This document shows, piece by piece, positions 1-11,770 of a DNA stretch of 64,000 bases (its first letter is position 1; every line of letters begins with the position of its first letter). A program made the translations under genes and the position numbers. The notes below the pieces were generated by a model that saw only the letters and a list, made by a program, of their open reading frames with translations, was not told where the DNA came from and did no database searches. This DNA comes from Corbicula japonica (taxonomy: Eukaryota > Mollusca > Bivalvia > Venerida > Cyrenidae): the NCBI GenBank assembly GCA_038501625.1, contig JAZAYU010000887.1:1-64000 (forward strand), given 5' to 3'.

Positions 1-1960
1 GTCTTAATTATACAAATTATGAATGCTGTAAATGCATTTTTTAAATATCACTACATGAATTGCCTAAAATAAATTCTAATTTCTCTGCATCATTAATAAA
101 GTAAATGACGGTACACAGTCGTTTAACAAGGCATTCATATTACTTTCTGTCTGCATCTCATCACATTTCAGAGCATAGTGTATCTGACCTACAACATCTT
201 ATTTACAAAGAGGACAGGTACGCTCCTCTGAAGGGGTAATTACGTAGATGTCGTCGTTTTTCAATTATCAAATCACTGGTACAGGTCAAAAATCGTAAGA
301 AACTTTGAACCTGTTGTTATCCTAGGATTGTATTAATCATCCCAATCACGGTAAGCAGCATTATAATGATTTAATCCCCCAACATCATAGAGCTTAGTAC
401 GTTATTTACGTTCCTGAAATACAAAGACATAGTGTTTGAAAAATCGACAATATCATTATTTATTGATGGTAATTTAAGTTTTAGTATCGGCTACTCTGGT
501 GAATCACATTTATAACAACACTTACTTCGTGAAAGACGGTTTACATAATGCTGTAAAATACAACAGCATTATGTTCATTTTACAGCAACAACGACGCTAC
601 GCTAACACCTTTATATTCTCTTGTTTTCAAAATAGTCGTAACAAAACTTACAAACGAATTAAACATAACATATGATGAACAAACAGTCCTAGTAGGACTG
701 GCTAGAGATACGGTTGCCGGTATAATATTGTATACCGACCTTCTTAGAATAATGAACCCGGTCGTTATTTAATTATAACGGTCATATTTTATAAAAAGGG
801 TCATTATTTTATATAAAATATTTAACCCCGGGGGTCATAATACTAGTTATTATACTACTCGCTCATACGTAGAAAAATGACCCCTCTCATAGAATTGTGA
901 CCCCCCCCCATAGAATAACGACCCCCTAACCCAAACCCTAACCCATCTTACTTACAAAACAATAATCCCATCTGATAGCCACACTGTCGTGATCGAGCAC
1001 CGGCACGGTCTTTTCGGGCACCGGTATTGTCATACAATATGGCGGACTGTTTACCATCTGAAAGGTATGTGTATAGATTTTACTTCACTGATAGAACGCA
1101 TACCATTTCCTAAGTTGTCAATTCATCGCATCATTTATGAAATTATATATGTAACAAATGCACATGCTTTTGATATTGGAAAAGCTTTGATTGTTTCATA
1201 ATTCGAGTCTAATTTGGCGATTTGACAGAATACAAATTTGAACCGAGAGATGTGATTTGTTTTGGGCAATACTTTTTATAGAACAACCGATCCGCAAAAG
1301 CTTCAACTGTAATGACTTCTTATTGTACTTTTCTTCAAAATCCATCTGACCCAATCCTTGAAAAAGGTTAGGATACTGTAAACTGGCTTACTTTCTGTTT
1401 TGACCATACACCGGTATGGTCAGCACGCACCGGTTCAAGTTTTCCGTCAAATTGTACAGATTGTTGAGAAAAAGGCACCGGTTCGGTCTCATTTTACATT
1501 TTGTATACTGTTCAGTCTCCATTATTTCTTCCTTAAAGATACCTCTATGGTACTACATTTTTAAATATAAATGTTTATTTTCTGAAACACAACAACAAAA
1601 TTTAAGAGATAGGTATTTTAAGGATTGACTGTTACATATATATGTATGTATTTTGTAATTTCCTCCTTTATTCATAGGAGCACTCCTCTTCACCAGAGGA
1701 TAAGGTTTTTCGTATATGTACACTTTCTTTAACCTCCATTATAGGAGATCGCTGTATTCAACGTATGTTACCCCTACCATCATATTCATGATATCACCAA
1801 GTATATATCAACACCACCACCGAGTATTTACACACATATATCTATATATACAATTACATCTGACAGGTTCAGATAACTATAGAGATAGCTTTTAGATACA
1901 GATACAGGGAATCCGGGTGCGCTACCATATCTTTTTTCGAAGAGACCCTCTGATTCTTAA
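1..1960. other. Intergenic stretch, no gene recognised
   Basis: No exon with plausible splice sites or domain was found. At 780-930 there is a patchwork of short GGGGTCAT / ATGACCCC motifs; a related patch recurs near 40150-40220, so this is probably a degraded repeat. At 960-1470 the word CACCGGT recurs in several orientations. The remainder is AT-rich with TATA/CATA runs at 1800-1860. Confidence 0.5.
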
Positions 1961-2079
1961 ACGTGCCCGGTGTATAGCACCGATACACGCACTGAAATTC
2001 TACTTCCTGGAAGTGAACCAGTACTTAGTTGGGTGGGAAACACTTTACGTATACTACAGAAATTTCCAGTGCCTTGTTC

Positions 2080-2146
2080 GGGATTCGAACTCACGACCTC
2101 CGGATTGGTAGACCAACGCGTTCCCACTGGACCACCCGTCCACCCA
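2080..2146 (-). repeat. tRNA-derived SINE head
   Basis: On the minus strand an A-box-like segment (GGGTGGTCCAGTGGG) is followed by a B-box (GAGTTCGAATCC), the internal pol III promoter of a tRNA-like head. No pairing acceptor stem is visible, so a functional tRNA is unlikely. The flank at 1950-1990 shares the words CGTGCCCGGTGTATAGCACC with 8138-8160, suggesting the repeat body extends there. Confidence 0.55.
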
Positions 2147-2259
2147 TACAACGTGACAGTCTAAAACCATAATCACGAAGAGGCAGCAACGGCGAGTCAT
2201 ATATTTGCATTCATTTATGTAAAATGGGGTAGGCAAGTACTTAAACGTCATTTGTTTAT

Positions 2260-3247
2260 AAACCATTTATCTGATTTTGTAGCTCGATATCATATTACCT
2301 AAATTTTACTTTGCCCAGTGTGGGAGAAATACGGTTAAAGCAGTGTTAACAAATTTCATTAGAAATCGCGATTGATTTTGGATTTGTTTACCATACAAAA
2401 GCGCCACCTGTCGGTCAGACTTTTTATATAGCGATGTCTCTAGACGTTCGTCAGAGCAGTGTGACACTGATCAATGACAGAACGTCTAGATGATCTAGAC
2501 AACAAAATAAACAAAAACGCTTTATAAAGATCAGTGTACACTAAAATAAAGCTGCTTCCCGGTTGGTTAAAAAAAAGTTAGGGGAAACCCGTAAGACTCT
2601 ATAGAAACATTAGCTGATTGGCCAATATAGCTAAAGAAAAAATAAAACTCCTTCTAAAAAATAGAAATTGTGTATTTCTGCAGCTGTTGGAACCAAAAAT
2701 CATTATCCAAAACATTTTGGATAAGAAAAAAATTACTTTTAAAATAATGCCTATAAACAGGTTAGCCACAAGTAAATTTAGTCAATAGGCAAGGTGGTAG
2801 TCTTCAAAGTGAAATTTGAGGTAGAAACCTACGGTCATGGTGGTATTTCATCTATGTTTTTTATGTAGATTTATATTCAAACTTCATCAGAAGACCATGC
2901 CTGATATTGTATAAGAATAAATAAATCAAGGAGACTACCAAGACTCTATATAAAACATATAGGGAAACGCAATAGTGTACGCTGACCTTTACTGGATATG
3001 ACGACACACTACTAAGACACTAAGTAGATGGTTTCATAAATTTATATAGATTGTCAGTATAATGGACAAACTTTTCACGAGGATTTCTACATAGTAATTA
3101 CTCACTCACCCCCAATACTAGGACTGCAGACTTGTCTCAGTTTAAATCTCATTAAATTAATCCTAGCTATGAACTCGACCTCACACTACACGAAAAAATC
3201 TGTAATAAATAAATACAATGACGTATTTCACGGAGTAAGTCATTTAC
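2260..3247. other. Unassigned AT-rich DNA
   Basis: No gene, tandem repeat or clear terminal inverted repeat was found. Around 2430-2500 the word GACGTTCGTCAGAGC and a later AGAACGTCTAGA hint at a degraded inverted repeat. Confidence 0.4.
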
Positions 3248-3452
3248 CCGTCGAGTGTGAAATGCATCCATCCTCCTCGCAAAGTTCCAATTTCAATAAG
3301 AGATAAATTAAAGGCTGAGCTTGGTCGAATGTAAGATCATAAGATATCATAACTAAGGTCACAGAGCCTATAGACTCGGCAAACAGTCTTGTCACGGTTG
3401 AAAAATCCAACGGATCACTCAAGATATGTTTAGTTCCGTTGACCTCACAGAT
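3248..3452 (-). CDS. Possible internal exon, product unknown
   Basis: A 205-nt minus-strand stretch reads open from an acceptor (TTGTTCAAAG) to a donor (CGACGG|GTAAAT). The translation begins ICEVNGTKH, has an amphipathic middle and ends with two cysteines (LCEEDGC), which looks more protein-like than the surroundings. No family was recognised and no partner exon was found. The acceptor lies just downstream (in transcript sense) of the end of the inverted-repeat element at 3472-4190, so any upstream exon is separated from it by that transposon. A chance open frame remains possible. Confidence 0.35.
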
Positions 3453-3471
3453 CTTTGAACAAGTAATAGGA

Positions 3472-4190
3472 CCGTCACACTGTGACGTTCTGGCCAGCGT
3501 TCTTCGACTTTTAAGGAAATTTAACGTTGTTAATCGTCCTTGGTTGCTTGGATAGCGCCAGAAGTGCGTTGCGTGAACGTCTGTGATCACAGGGAATCGG
3601 CAGAAAAAGCTGGTCCACAAAAAAGTTTTGAACATGCACAAAATATCCCACTGAGACCAGAGTTCTTCAACGTTTAATTTTAAACGCTGAACAACGTTGA
3701 AGAACGTTCATGAAGCGTGTTATTAACGTTCACCGAGCGTTGCACGCGTACGGCTATCGCTTATCAGTCGTTAATATAGCGTTACTTGGTTGTTACAAAT
3801 CGTTTGCTTTGTAGTGACCGACTCACTGGCGACCTGTCAACGACCGCTGAACGTTCCCCTAGCGCACAACGTGAAACAAACGTCTTTTTGGCGTCTATTG
3901 AGCGTCATTCGAGCGTTACCGGTACGTCCATGAACCAGCACGCTAGTCTAACGTTGACAAATTGTTCTTCGTGCGCCAGTGGCACGTTAGGACATGTTTA
4001 TGGTTTTAAGAGGTTTCTTACTTGGTCGCCGTTACAAGCTTCTCGTGTGTTACACACACGCTTGTGGTGCATTAGACCAAATGCTAATCACACGCTAGAT
4101 GTGTCATCCTCATTCTAGAACGCTAAAATATGAACTACTGAAAAGTTCAAAGAACGTTGACCAGAACGTCATAGTGTGACGGCCCCTTTA
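3472..4190. mobile_element. Non-autonomous DNA transposon with TIRs
   Basis: The ends are inverted copies: the left reads GGACCGTCACACTGTGACG and the right, reversed, GGGGCCGTCACACTATGACG, with similarity continuing for about 45 bp (GTTCTGG..AACGTTCTT). The interior is rich in AACGTT and GAACGTT words, typical of subterminal repeats. No transposase is visible. A related terminus (GACCCTGTCACACTATACT, reversed) occurs near 28290-28310. The target-site duplication could not be fixed. Confidence 0.6.
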
Positions 4191-4436
4191 ACAATATAGC
4201 CATACTGTTTCATATAATGTTTATATTGTACTGAGCACTTGGGCAAAGCCTGCAGAATGTTCTTCACCGTATCCAATACATTAATGACATAAAACATAAC
4301 AGACGTTGTAAAACTTGGAACTTTTAACTTATTACATTTATTGATTTCAATCTGTAATCATATCATAAATACCTGTATGGCATACTGTTTATATATACCG
4401 TATAGTTTCCCCGTACTTAAAAATTTGTAAGCGTTG

Positions 4437-5640
4437 AATGCCCAAAAGTTGAATGACCATACATATTCGAACAATGCACGCGACTACTCGTGCGTCAAAC
4501 CAGGGAACAAAACAACTTTTGATTGGTACATTCAAAAGATCTTACTCAATCAAAGGAAATTATTTTCTACCTAACTCGCTTCGCTTAACCAGCGGAAAAT
4601 ATATATCCCAAAAAGTTAAACAAGGCATCAAAAGGCTACACTTTCCAAATAAGACCTTAATGACATATTGCATGAACTGTCCAATGCTAATGTATTTTCT
4701 AAATTTGATGTACGTAGTGGTTATTGGCCATTCAAACTAACAGTCATCGTATTTGATGACTTTCAATACACCTTTGCAAGGTACCGAATCCTTCGTTTAC
4801 CATTTGGCGTTTGCTGTGCAAATGACATATTCAATCTAAAATGGTCCAGTGTCTTGAAAACCTTCCAGGAGTGAAAACGATAGTCGATGACATCGTTTGC
4901 TTTGACAAAACTCTCGAAGAACACGACAGAAGTCTCGACATGTTTATTGAAAGATGCCGTGAAATGAGCAAAAGATTTTATCCAGACAAAATAGCAGTAG
5001 GTAAATCTGAGATAACTTTCTTTGGTCATCTCCTAACTTCAGATGGCTTGAAAATGGACCCTTCAAAGATCAAGGCTATTGAGCTAATGCCTCCACCAAC
5101 ATCAAATCCAGAGCTTCAAACCGTATTGGGAATGGTTACATACATACAAAGGTTTGCACCTGAACTTTCTGAAATCAAAGCGCCTTTAATACAACTTCTG
5201 AATTCAGATTGGATGCACCTCAAGAGGAAGCCCTACAAAAGGCAAAAACATATCTCACAGAGCCCAAGTTCTGAACTTACATATATTTATCCAAATAAGG
5301 AAGTTGACTTTCAAGTCGATTCTTCAAATATGGCCCTGCAGCAGTTCTCGTGTAAGAAGCAAACCAATCGCATTTTCATCAAATTCACTTACACAAACTG
5401 AGGTCAACTACGTCCAGATTACCAAAGAGTTTTATGCTATATTATTTGAGTGCAAGAGATTTAATAAAAACGCATATTGCAGACGAATTAAATGTCAAAC
5501 AGATCATAAACCTCTTCTTGCCATGTGGAAGAAAGAGCTACACTCAGCACCGCCTCTCTTGCAGCGCATGCTTCTACAGCAAAACAAAACCTCAAGCAAT
5601 ACGCCTTTAAACAAACGCTCAACACTAAAAGACTAAACTA
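4437..5640 (+). pseudogene. Ty3/gypsy pol remnant (RT and RNase H)
   Basis: Plus-strand pieces in shifted frames match the order of Ty3/gypsy Pol. The RT palm segment with FSKFDVRSGYW lies near 4690-4735. RLPFGV follows near 4795, and the catalytic box appears as IVDDIV at about 4880-4895. The connection segment ITFFGHLLTSDGL is near 5010-5050, and VTYIQRFAPELSEI near 5135-5175. RNase H-like pieces (VDFQVDSSN; QTDHKPL) lie at about 5305-5515. Frame changes at about 4665-4740, 4850 and 5310-5400 show it is dead. No LTRs, gag or integrase were found nearby, so it is a decayed internal fragment. Confidence 0.85.
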
Positions 5641-5854
5641 CCTGCTGGAAAAGTGTGTCTCAGACTTATGTGATATCCCTAGGATACGTTAATCAAGCAC
5701 TCAGGTCAAGTAATTCAAGTTTAAAGGATGAGTCCTGTGACCGGTGTACCTCTTCGTTCAGCAATAGTTTGAGGACACTGTGTAGCCTGAACCATATCCT
5801 CAGCCAACACTTACTCTGAAGCTGCTCCTAGGGACACAAGTGTCTTAAACTTAT

Positions 5855-6000
5855 TTGAGATCCCGAGGATACATACAAAGGTTTGCACCTGAAATTTCTG
5901 AAATCAAAGTGCCTTTAATACAACTTCTGAATTCAGATTGGATGCACCCCAAGAGGAAACCCTACAAAAGGCCAAAGGTCCAGCACTTCCGTCCAGAAAT
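5855..6000 (+). repeat. Second copy of a gypsy RT-RNase H segment
   Basis: The segment encoding YIQRFAPE.SEIK.PLIQLL is nearly identical to 5140-5250 in the same orientation, about 735 bp downstream. The intervening DNA carries two related CTT(A/C)G(A/T)GATATCC(C/G)-type words, suggesting a nested local duplication or two overlapping element fragments. Confidence 0.7.
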
Positions 6001-6322
6001 CTTAAATTTGAGGACCATTTTTGTGACCGGTGTACCTCTTCGTAAAAGTCTGAAGACGATATCTAAAAACCCTATCAACCCTATATTTAAAGCTTGAAAC
6101 CTTTAACCAATACGCTATACACGTTGAATGAGACAACCCGGTAAATATGCCCTAGTACAGAGCTGTACTATATTGGACCTATAATGCAGACCAACGTTGA
6201 ATCCAAAATTAATTAAAATAATTGAATATGTTATAACACCTTGACAATCAGCAAAGGACGTCTGTGCACTAATGAACGGCACTTGCTTCAATATCATTTG
6301 ACGGTTCCAATTACTCAGTTTC

Positions 6323-6422
6323 TGTCAATATGGTCATATATCGGTCTGTCGAAGCAACATAGACCTCGGGCTTCGCCCTCATTCAATATTGCTTCATCAG
6401 GTCAGTAAATCACCATATCGAC
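6323..6422. repeat. Long imperfect palindrome (hairpin)
   Basis: The left arm GTCAATATGGTCATATATCGG pairs with the right arm, which read in reverse is GTCGATATGGTGATTTACTG. Both continue through a shared GAAGCAA. The apex is a short GC stem with a three-base loop (GGGC-TTC-GCCC). It is a sister of the palindrome at 6592-6690. Confidence 0.7.
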
Positions 6423-6591
6423 CTCACTGAAATACAATAATTGTATATTATTATAAAATCATATTGGTAGGACCAAAACAAAATCATACTCTATGATAGG
6501 ACACGAAGGTAAACTTGTGACAAATTTGGAAAGTATTACTTCTATAAAACTTTAGATTTATAATAAAGCAATTATTGCATTTCAGTTTTTT

Positions 6592-6690
6592 GTCGATATG
6601 GTGATTTCTCGGCCTGTCAAAGCAATATCGACCTCGGGCTTTGAGCTCGGTCGATATTGCTTCATCAAGTCGATAAATAACCATAACGAC
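6592..6690. repeat. Long palindrome, sister copy of 6323-6422
   Basis: The arms begin TGTCGATATGGTGATTTCTC and, reversed from the right, CGTTATGGTTATTTATCGAC. Both copies share the GAAGCAA/TTGCTTC and GACCTCGGGCTT words around a GC-rich apex. With 6323-6422 it forms a pair about 270 bp apart in the same orientation. Confidence 0.7.
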
Positions 6691-6719
6691 CTCAATGACT
6701 TTGAAATTCAATAAAAATT

Positions 6720-7600
6720 ATAATATCCACTTCGATGTTCCCTCTAGTGCCAACCAGTTTGTTTTGTTTTGATTTAATTTGTTGTTTTTTATGCCTCCTC
6801 AAAGTGTAGAGTTGCTATCGTCATACGTCCGTACATCCGTATGTACGTCCCCAAAATCTTGTGGCATTACATCCTAATTAAACTTTGGGCGGATTTCTTT
6901 CAAACTCGATCAAGCGGGATGTGTAGATGATCGTAAAGAAAAGATGTTTTCTTGTGACCATTTTAAGGTAAGGCCTGCCTAACTGGCACTATTAAGAATC
7001 CAACATCTGATTATATTTTCATCAACTGCTTCATACCACTGACTTGTATGCAAAATTTTAATGATTTTCACCGTGTAGTTTTTGAGATTTTTAGCTTTTT
7101 TTATTTAAAAAAGTGAGAAAAAACGTGAAAGTATCCAAATTCTTTAATCGGTGACAAATTTTTTTGTTATTGATAAATTCAACCCTAATTTTTTACAGTT
7201 TATCCAAAATATGTTATATTTTACTAAACCAATTTAAGATATAATAAAAAATACAGAATTTATCTTAAAATGACATTTTTGACCAAATAAATTTAAAAAA
7301 TGCATTTTTTTATATTTCACGATACTAAATTAATGAAAATTGTGCAAAATCCTGATTGGTGCAATATACAAAAATTTACCATTTTTTAACTATATACCTT
7401 AAACAAAATTTAAACAAAATTTCAGAGAAGTTTACCGTCCAGTTTTAGAAATTTTCAAATTGATGACTTGAATAAACACTATTCTGATAGCGAAAACCCC
7501 TTTAATCTTGCTTATTTTAGTTTAAATCATGAGAATTTTATATTCAATGACAGAAATACACAGGAAAAAAAGAAATATGCCAATTATTTAAGCTCTAGGC
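6720..7600. other. Unassigned AT-rich DNA
   Basis: No gene was seen. The stretch 6815-6850 contains CGTCCGTACATCCGTATGTACGTCC, a near-tandem CGT(A/C)CGTA run. The remainder is long A/T tracts with no recoverable inverted repeat. Confidence 0.4.
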
Positions 7601-7613
7601 TTACAAAAAAAAT

Positions 7614-7665
7614 TAGCTTCCAGTGGGATTTGAACCCTGGTCCTCTTGCATGACAGAAATCTACC
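7614..7665 (-). repeat. tRNA-like SINE fragment
   Basis: A minus-strand B-box GGTTCAAATCC lies at 7636-7626 after ACCAGG, as in a tRNA T-arm. No A-box is preserved. Confidence 0.45.
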
Positions 7666-7898
7666 CTAATTTACTACTATAGTTACCTCCCTTGGATACT
7701 CTTCTGGATATAGGTATTCATTAGGAAGGCCTTACCTTAACAAGACATATGGCACTTTGTTACAAATGTTGTTGAAGCAGTGGGAGCATCAGTGTCTGAG
7801 GATACATTCTAGTTTTAATATAAAAACATTAAAGACAGTAACGATTATGAATTTAATAAACACTGCAAAACTATCACAACAGACCTAGATTTTTTTGT

Positions 7899-8340
7899 AC
7901 CACGTCGGTAGAGCGTCGGCAAGGTAAGCCAGAGTTCAGAGGTTCGAATCCTTGTCGATGCTACACTTTTCAACCCAAATCTGCTACACTGTGTATGTGT
8001 GCATTTAGATTGATTTATCGTCGCTACCGGAAGCCCATATGAGCGACGCATCCAGAAGAGTCTTAGTCACTTAAGATTTTGGAGGATAGTGCAAGATACA
8101 AAGGACTCTCCAATTCCAGAATCGTCTCTGGTTCTTTTAAGTGCCCGGTGTATAGCACCACTACACTGGACCTCGGTTTAAAGTCTCACCCGACTGTTAG
8201 TAATTTTAGTTGGAGTAGCGAGGGATCCAGCCAAGCAGCCATTGACTCAGAGGCAGATGCAATAACCACTGAGCTGATAATCCGCTCTAGTGCCACATTG
8301 GTGATGTCGGCAGCATAATTAACCCTAGAGCTCCTTAGAA
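7899..8340 (+). repeat. tRNA-derived SINE with body
   Basis: The A-box part CGTCGGTAGAGCG is followed by the B-box GGTTCGAATCC (7940-7950), then the CTTTTCAACCCAAATCTGC type of SINE body, which is also seen after 8550. The downstream words GTGCCCGGTGTATAGCACC recur near 1960. The open frame across 8079-8318 is judged repeat-derived. Confidence 0.55.
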
Positions 8341-8468
8341 CGAATTTTGTTTGCTGGGGGATTCGACCCGATTCTAGTCAGACACTTGCGGATATTTGCC
8401 GAGTAAAGTGAAAAATGTCTCGTATAAGTTGTGACTAACTTACGAAATATAATGGAATCCATGATAGC

Positions 8469-8600
8469 GGTCACGGTAGCTAAACTGGTAAAGCATCAGA
8501 ACGGTAAGCACGGCATTCCGCCCGAGGTTCGAATCCTGGTCGAGGCTTCTCTTTCCAATCCAAATTTGCCACATTATTTTATAGTTTTCCAGTGTTACAA
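8469..8600 (+). repeat. tRNA-derived SINE
   Basis: The head GTCACGGTAGCTAAACTGGT (A-box) and GAGGTTCGAATCCTGGTCG (B-box), followed by CTTTCCAATCCAAATTTGCC, mark the same SINE family as 7899 and 63107. Confidence 0.6.
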
Positions 8601-8691
8601 GTTACACAATTATGACTTAAACAACTGTGACATTTTCATAAAAATACGTTAAGTATTGTTTAACATTTCCACTGGATACCTCTCCAGCTGA

Positions 8692-10135
8692 GATGGTTAT
8701 CGTAATCTTAACCGTGCTAGATGAGTCTCTCGTAAAAATAGCCACATATCGAAATAGTTTATTTTATTTTTTGTTGGATTTAATCATTATTTCGATAGAA
8801 TGTTTTCCATTGGTGCCGAGGATGTTGTATTGTCAAAATGATATTAAAATAGATGTCGGCTTTTGGGCTATTCTGGTTTTTATTGTATCGAAATGAAAAA
8901 TGGCTTTGTTCCGTTGCTGGTATGAACTTTCACTATAGCAAATGTAATAATCAAGATTTCAGAAAAATACAGGTTCGTGATTATTATTATGATGTATGCC
9001 CGATTTCCTGACAGCTTGTGAACATAATCTTTGATCTGACTTTTGACAAAGAGGTAAACAGTGATTTTTGACCAAGCGGTTGATCGTGATTCGGTCACGA
9101 TATCGAAAAAGTTAATTTAGAAAAACACGTGGCTTGTTTTTACAATCCCACACCAGGAGCTTTGTATATTATACTTCGTGATATATATAATAAAGCGGTT
9201 TTATATTCTTCGTTGTTTTAGGCAGCATAACGCAAATAGTTACATTCTAAAAATAATGAAATTCATCGCGTTTACCACTTTAATCACGAAATTGTTTGTG
9301 TTTAATGAAGTTGTGTTTCTAATATATACCCTTCTTTACGCATTTCATATGGGTAATGAAATATAATTTGACCAACATAGGAAGGGGAATGCTATGTGCC
9401 AGGGAGCCTTGAACGAGCCAAAATACTTATTATAATGGTAAAATGTCTATGTTAACTTTTGAAACGAACACTTCAGCTTCTAACAAGGAACGTGACAGAA
9501 AAGACATACATAGTTGTTCACTTCATATTGGTAAAAAAGCACTGAATGATTTAAATAGACTAATTAAAATAACTCATCCGCTATTTCGTTGATGTACAAT
9601 TTGTCCATATCAAGAACAACCTGTTTTTCTATTATCGTGCTTTCTTCAATGATGGAATAAGCAGTTTGCGACTTCTCCTGTACAGCCTTGGTGAACTGAT
9701 CACTAGCATAATGGGAGAGTCTTTCATATTGAACATTCGTTGGTTCTCTCTTTGTCTAGAAACGTATGGAATTTCGAAATGATAGGAGAGGTTTTTCCCT
9801 GGCAAAAAAATTACCGATGCGGTGTACCATTTCAAATTTAATGTTGGTTTCCTTATCCTATATATTCAGTTTATCTTTGAAAACATCTTAAAAAGTTTGG
9901 CTACAATCTTCAGCTTTCCGACCCTCGGGTGTATCCTTTTTGTAATAATTATAAAAAGTAAATTCTCCCGCTGAATAAGTTCTTTAGATAAATTTTCCTT
10001 GTCGTTTTTTTTATAATGAACAGATCAGATTATAATTTCCGGCCTGTTAACATGAAGTTGATGCTCAGTGCGTTTTGCGTGATTAAATCTATTTTAAAAA
10101 CATGCTATAAAATAAAAACCGGCAAATGTAAATAA
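8692..10135. repeat. Tandem segmental duplication, copy A
   Basis: Long blocks match copy B (10520-13400) in the same orientation: 8692-8860 with 10520-10700, 8880-9265 with about 12170-12565, and 9580-10135 with about 12820-13400. Shared landmarks include TTGATCTGACTTTTGACAAA and AATGAAATTCATCGCGTTTA. Copy B carries about 1.45 kb of extra DNA with SINEs between its first two blocks. The unit includes a coding exon on the minus strand (9564-9755), broken in copy B. Confidence 0.85.
9564..9755 (-). CDS. Terminal exon: receptor tail with ITIM-like motif
   Basis: A minus-strand exon runs from an acceptor (CGTTTCTAG|ACAAAG) in phase 0 to TAA, 63 residues. It begins TKREPTNVQYERL and ends YINEIADELF. 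Three tyrosines sit in signalling-like contexts: VQYERL fits the ITIM pattern (V/I/L/S-x-Y-x-x-L/I/V), TAYSII is close to it, and LYINE contains the Y-x-N pattern bound by Grb2-type SH2 domains. The tail is acidic and has no cysteines, consistent with a cytoplasmic region. It lies 3' on the same strand of the SEA-like/EGF/transmembrane exons at 13.8-15.7 kb, so it may be their last exon; the intervening exons are not proven. Motif function is inference from sequence pattern only. Confidence 0.5.
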   Translation of the reverse strand, partial: TKREPTNVQYERLSHYASDQFTKAVQEKSQTAYSIIEESTIIEKQVVLDMDKLYINEIADELF

Positions 10136-11198
10136 TCTTTATAATGTCTCATGATTTACGAACTTATTGGCGTTCCATTTTCGTGACTTTTCAAGAGTTT
10201 TGTGCCTCCCTCTTAAAAAACCAAAAAAACCCGGATAGTTCAAAACTTGACTGGCACAACATAGGCAGTATAACGTTCGATTAAATTTAGCAAACTCTAT
10301 TTGTGGCATGCATTTCTATTTTTAGCCTTAGGTGTTTTCCGGCACTTTTTAGGCTATTTTCTCAATTTTCGTACATATCAGTGCTTATTTGTAAAAATGA
10401 AATGTCATCTTCAGATGCTTATATATGAGTGCTTCGGCGACGTAGAACAGAATGGCTTGCGATCGCGCTGTTTCTCCGGCACATCGAGGTCTACGTATTC
10501 TTTTAATAGTTTATGAATGAATTGAAAGCTTTTCGTAATCTTAACCATGCTAGATGCCTCCCTGCCTGGTGAAAATAGCAACTAATCGAAATTGTTTATT
10601 TATTTTTTTGTATGATTAAATCATTTTTTCGATAGAAAATTTGTTTTTTTTTAAATGTTTTTCATCGGTGCTGAGGATGTTATATGGTCATAATGATGAT
10701 ATTTAAATGGTGTCACAGGTACTAAACATTGGGTATTAATTGAACATATATTTTGAACCTAACTGTACAGTAAAAATTGTCATCTTTTTGGACTGAGGTT
10801 CCTAACGGGATTTTTTATTATATTTATTGATAGTTATGCTAGGATCATTCATTCAACACATGATAATGTGCCTCTTAAAATCACCAGTTGATTTTCATCC
10901 AATCCATCTTTAATTTGGTTGTTCACGAATCTTCTTTCTCGAGTACTTCGCCGAGCCAGCCTTTATTCGTGCAATGCGTGTGGCGGCAATATTTTGCATA
11001 AATTGATCGCCCACCCTTGCCTTTTGTGCAGTACAACCTTTGTGTTCTTACAGAGCGTTTGAACGCTTTTATTGTGGAGATTTTTGTAAGCGGACGCTAA
11101 AGGTACAATTTAATTTTGTTTTGTTTGTTATTTCTTAGATGTTAGGTAGTATTTTGTTGTTGATTTCAGTTTCTACTTGGTTTTTAAGTATGTATGAA

Positions 11199-11267
11199 GA
11201 CTCTGTAGCTCAGTGGTAGAGCATCGGCTTTGTAAAAACTAGGTTACGGGTTCAATCCCAGCTTACG
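11199..11267 (+). repeat. tRNA-like element (SINE head)
   Basis: CTCTGTAGCTCAGTGGTAGA supplies an A-box, TTTGTAA resembles an anticodon loop (TGT) and GGGTTCAATCCCA a B-box. The putative acceptor and anticodon stems do not pair well, so a SINE head or tRNA pseudogene fits better than a working tRNA-Thr. Confidence 0.5.
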
Positions 11268-11599
11268 TTGTTGTTGTTTTTTTGTTTCGTTTTTGTTTTG
11301 CGTAGGTGAATTTCAATTTAATAAACAAAACTTAATCATGGTAAATTGTTTTCAGTATAACCAGAGGTCAGTCATTTTATAATTTATGTAAATCTAGTAT
11401 TTGTATTAGGGCAAATGATAATCAATGTTAAGCTAATATTAACTGATTAATATTATGTTCTACATGTCAAATTGCAGTATCTATTCAGATATTTTATCAT
11501 TTCATATTTATTCAGGGTTTTGATTTAATGATTTTCCTACATGTAAGATATTACATAGCATAGTTTGGGGAACACTTTGGTATTGAATATGTGTTGTCC

Positions 11600-11770
11600 T
11601 TTGCAGTCGCTTAAAACCTTAGGCAGTAGTGGCCAGGTGATACACCCTTGGAGCTCTACTGGGCGAAGCATTGGCTGGGGTAGTTAAACTGTATTCCCAC
11701 CAGAGATAGGGCCTGTCCAGCACAAGGCGGAAGGTACCACTTGCGGCAGCGCAAAACGCAAGAGCAAGAG
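11600..11770 (+). repeat. SINE body fragment
   Basis: CCCTTGGAGCTCTACTGGGC followed by GAAGCATTGGCTGGGGTAG recurs at 63205-63250 behind a tRNA-like head, so this is the body of the same SINE family without its head. Confidence 0.55.

Noticed and set aside
928..946. AACCCTAACCC resembling telomere repeat
   Set aside because: Only about two units; no array.
8880..9098. Minus-strand frame in duplication copy A
   Set aside because: Not preserved as a frame in copy B and has no splice context.
11199..11267. Possible functional tRNA gene
   Set aside because: A- and B-boxes are present but stems do not pair; fits a SINE head.
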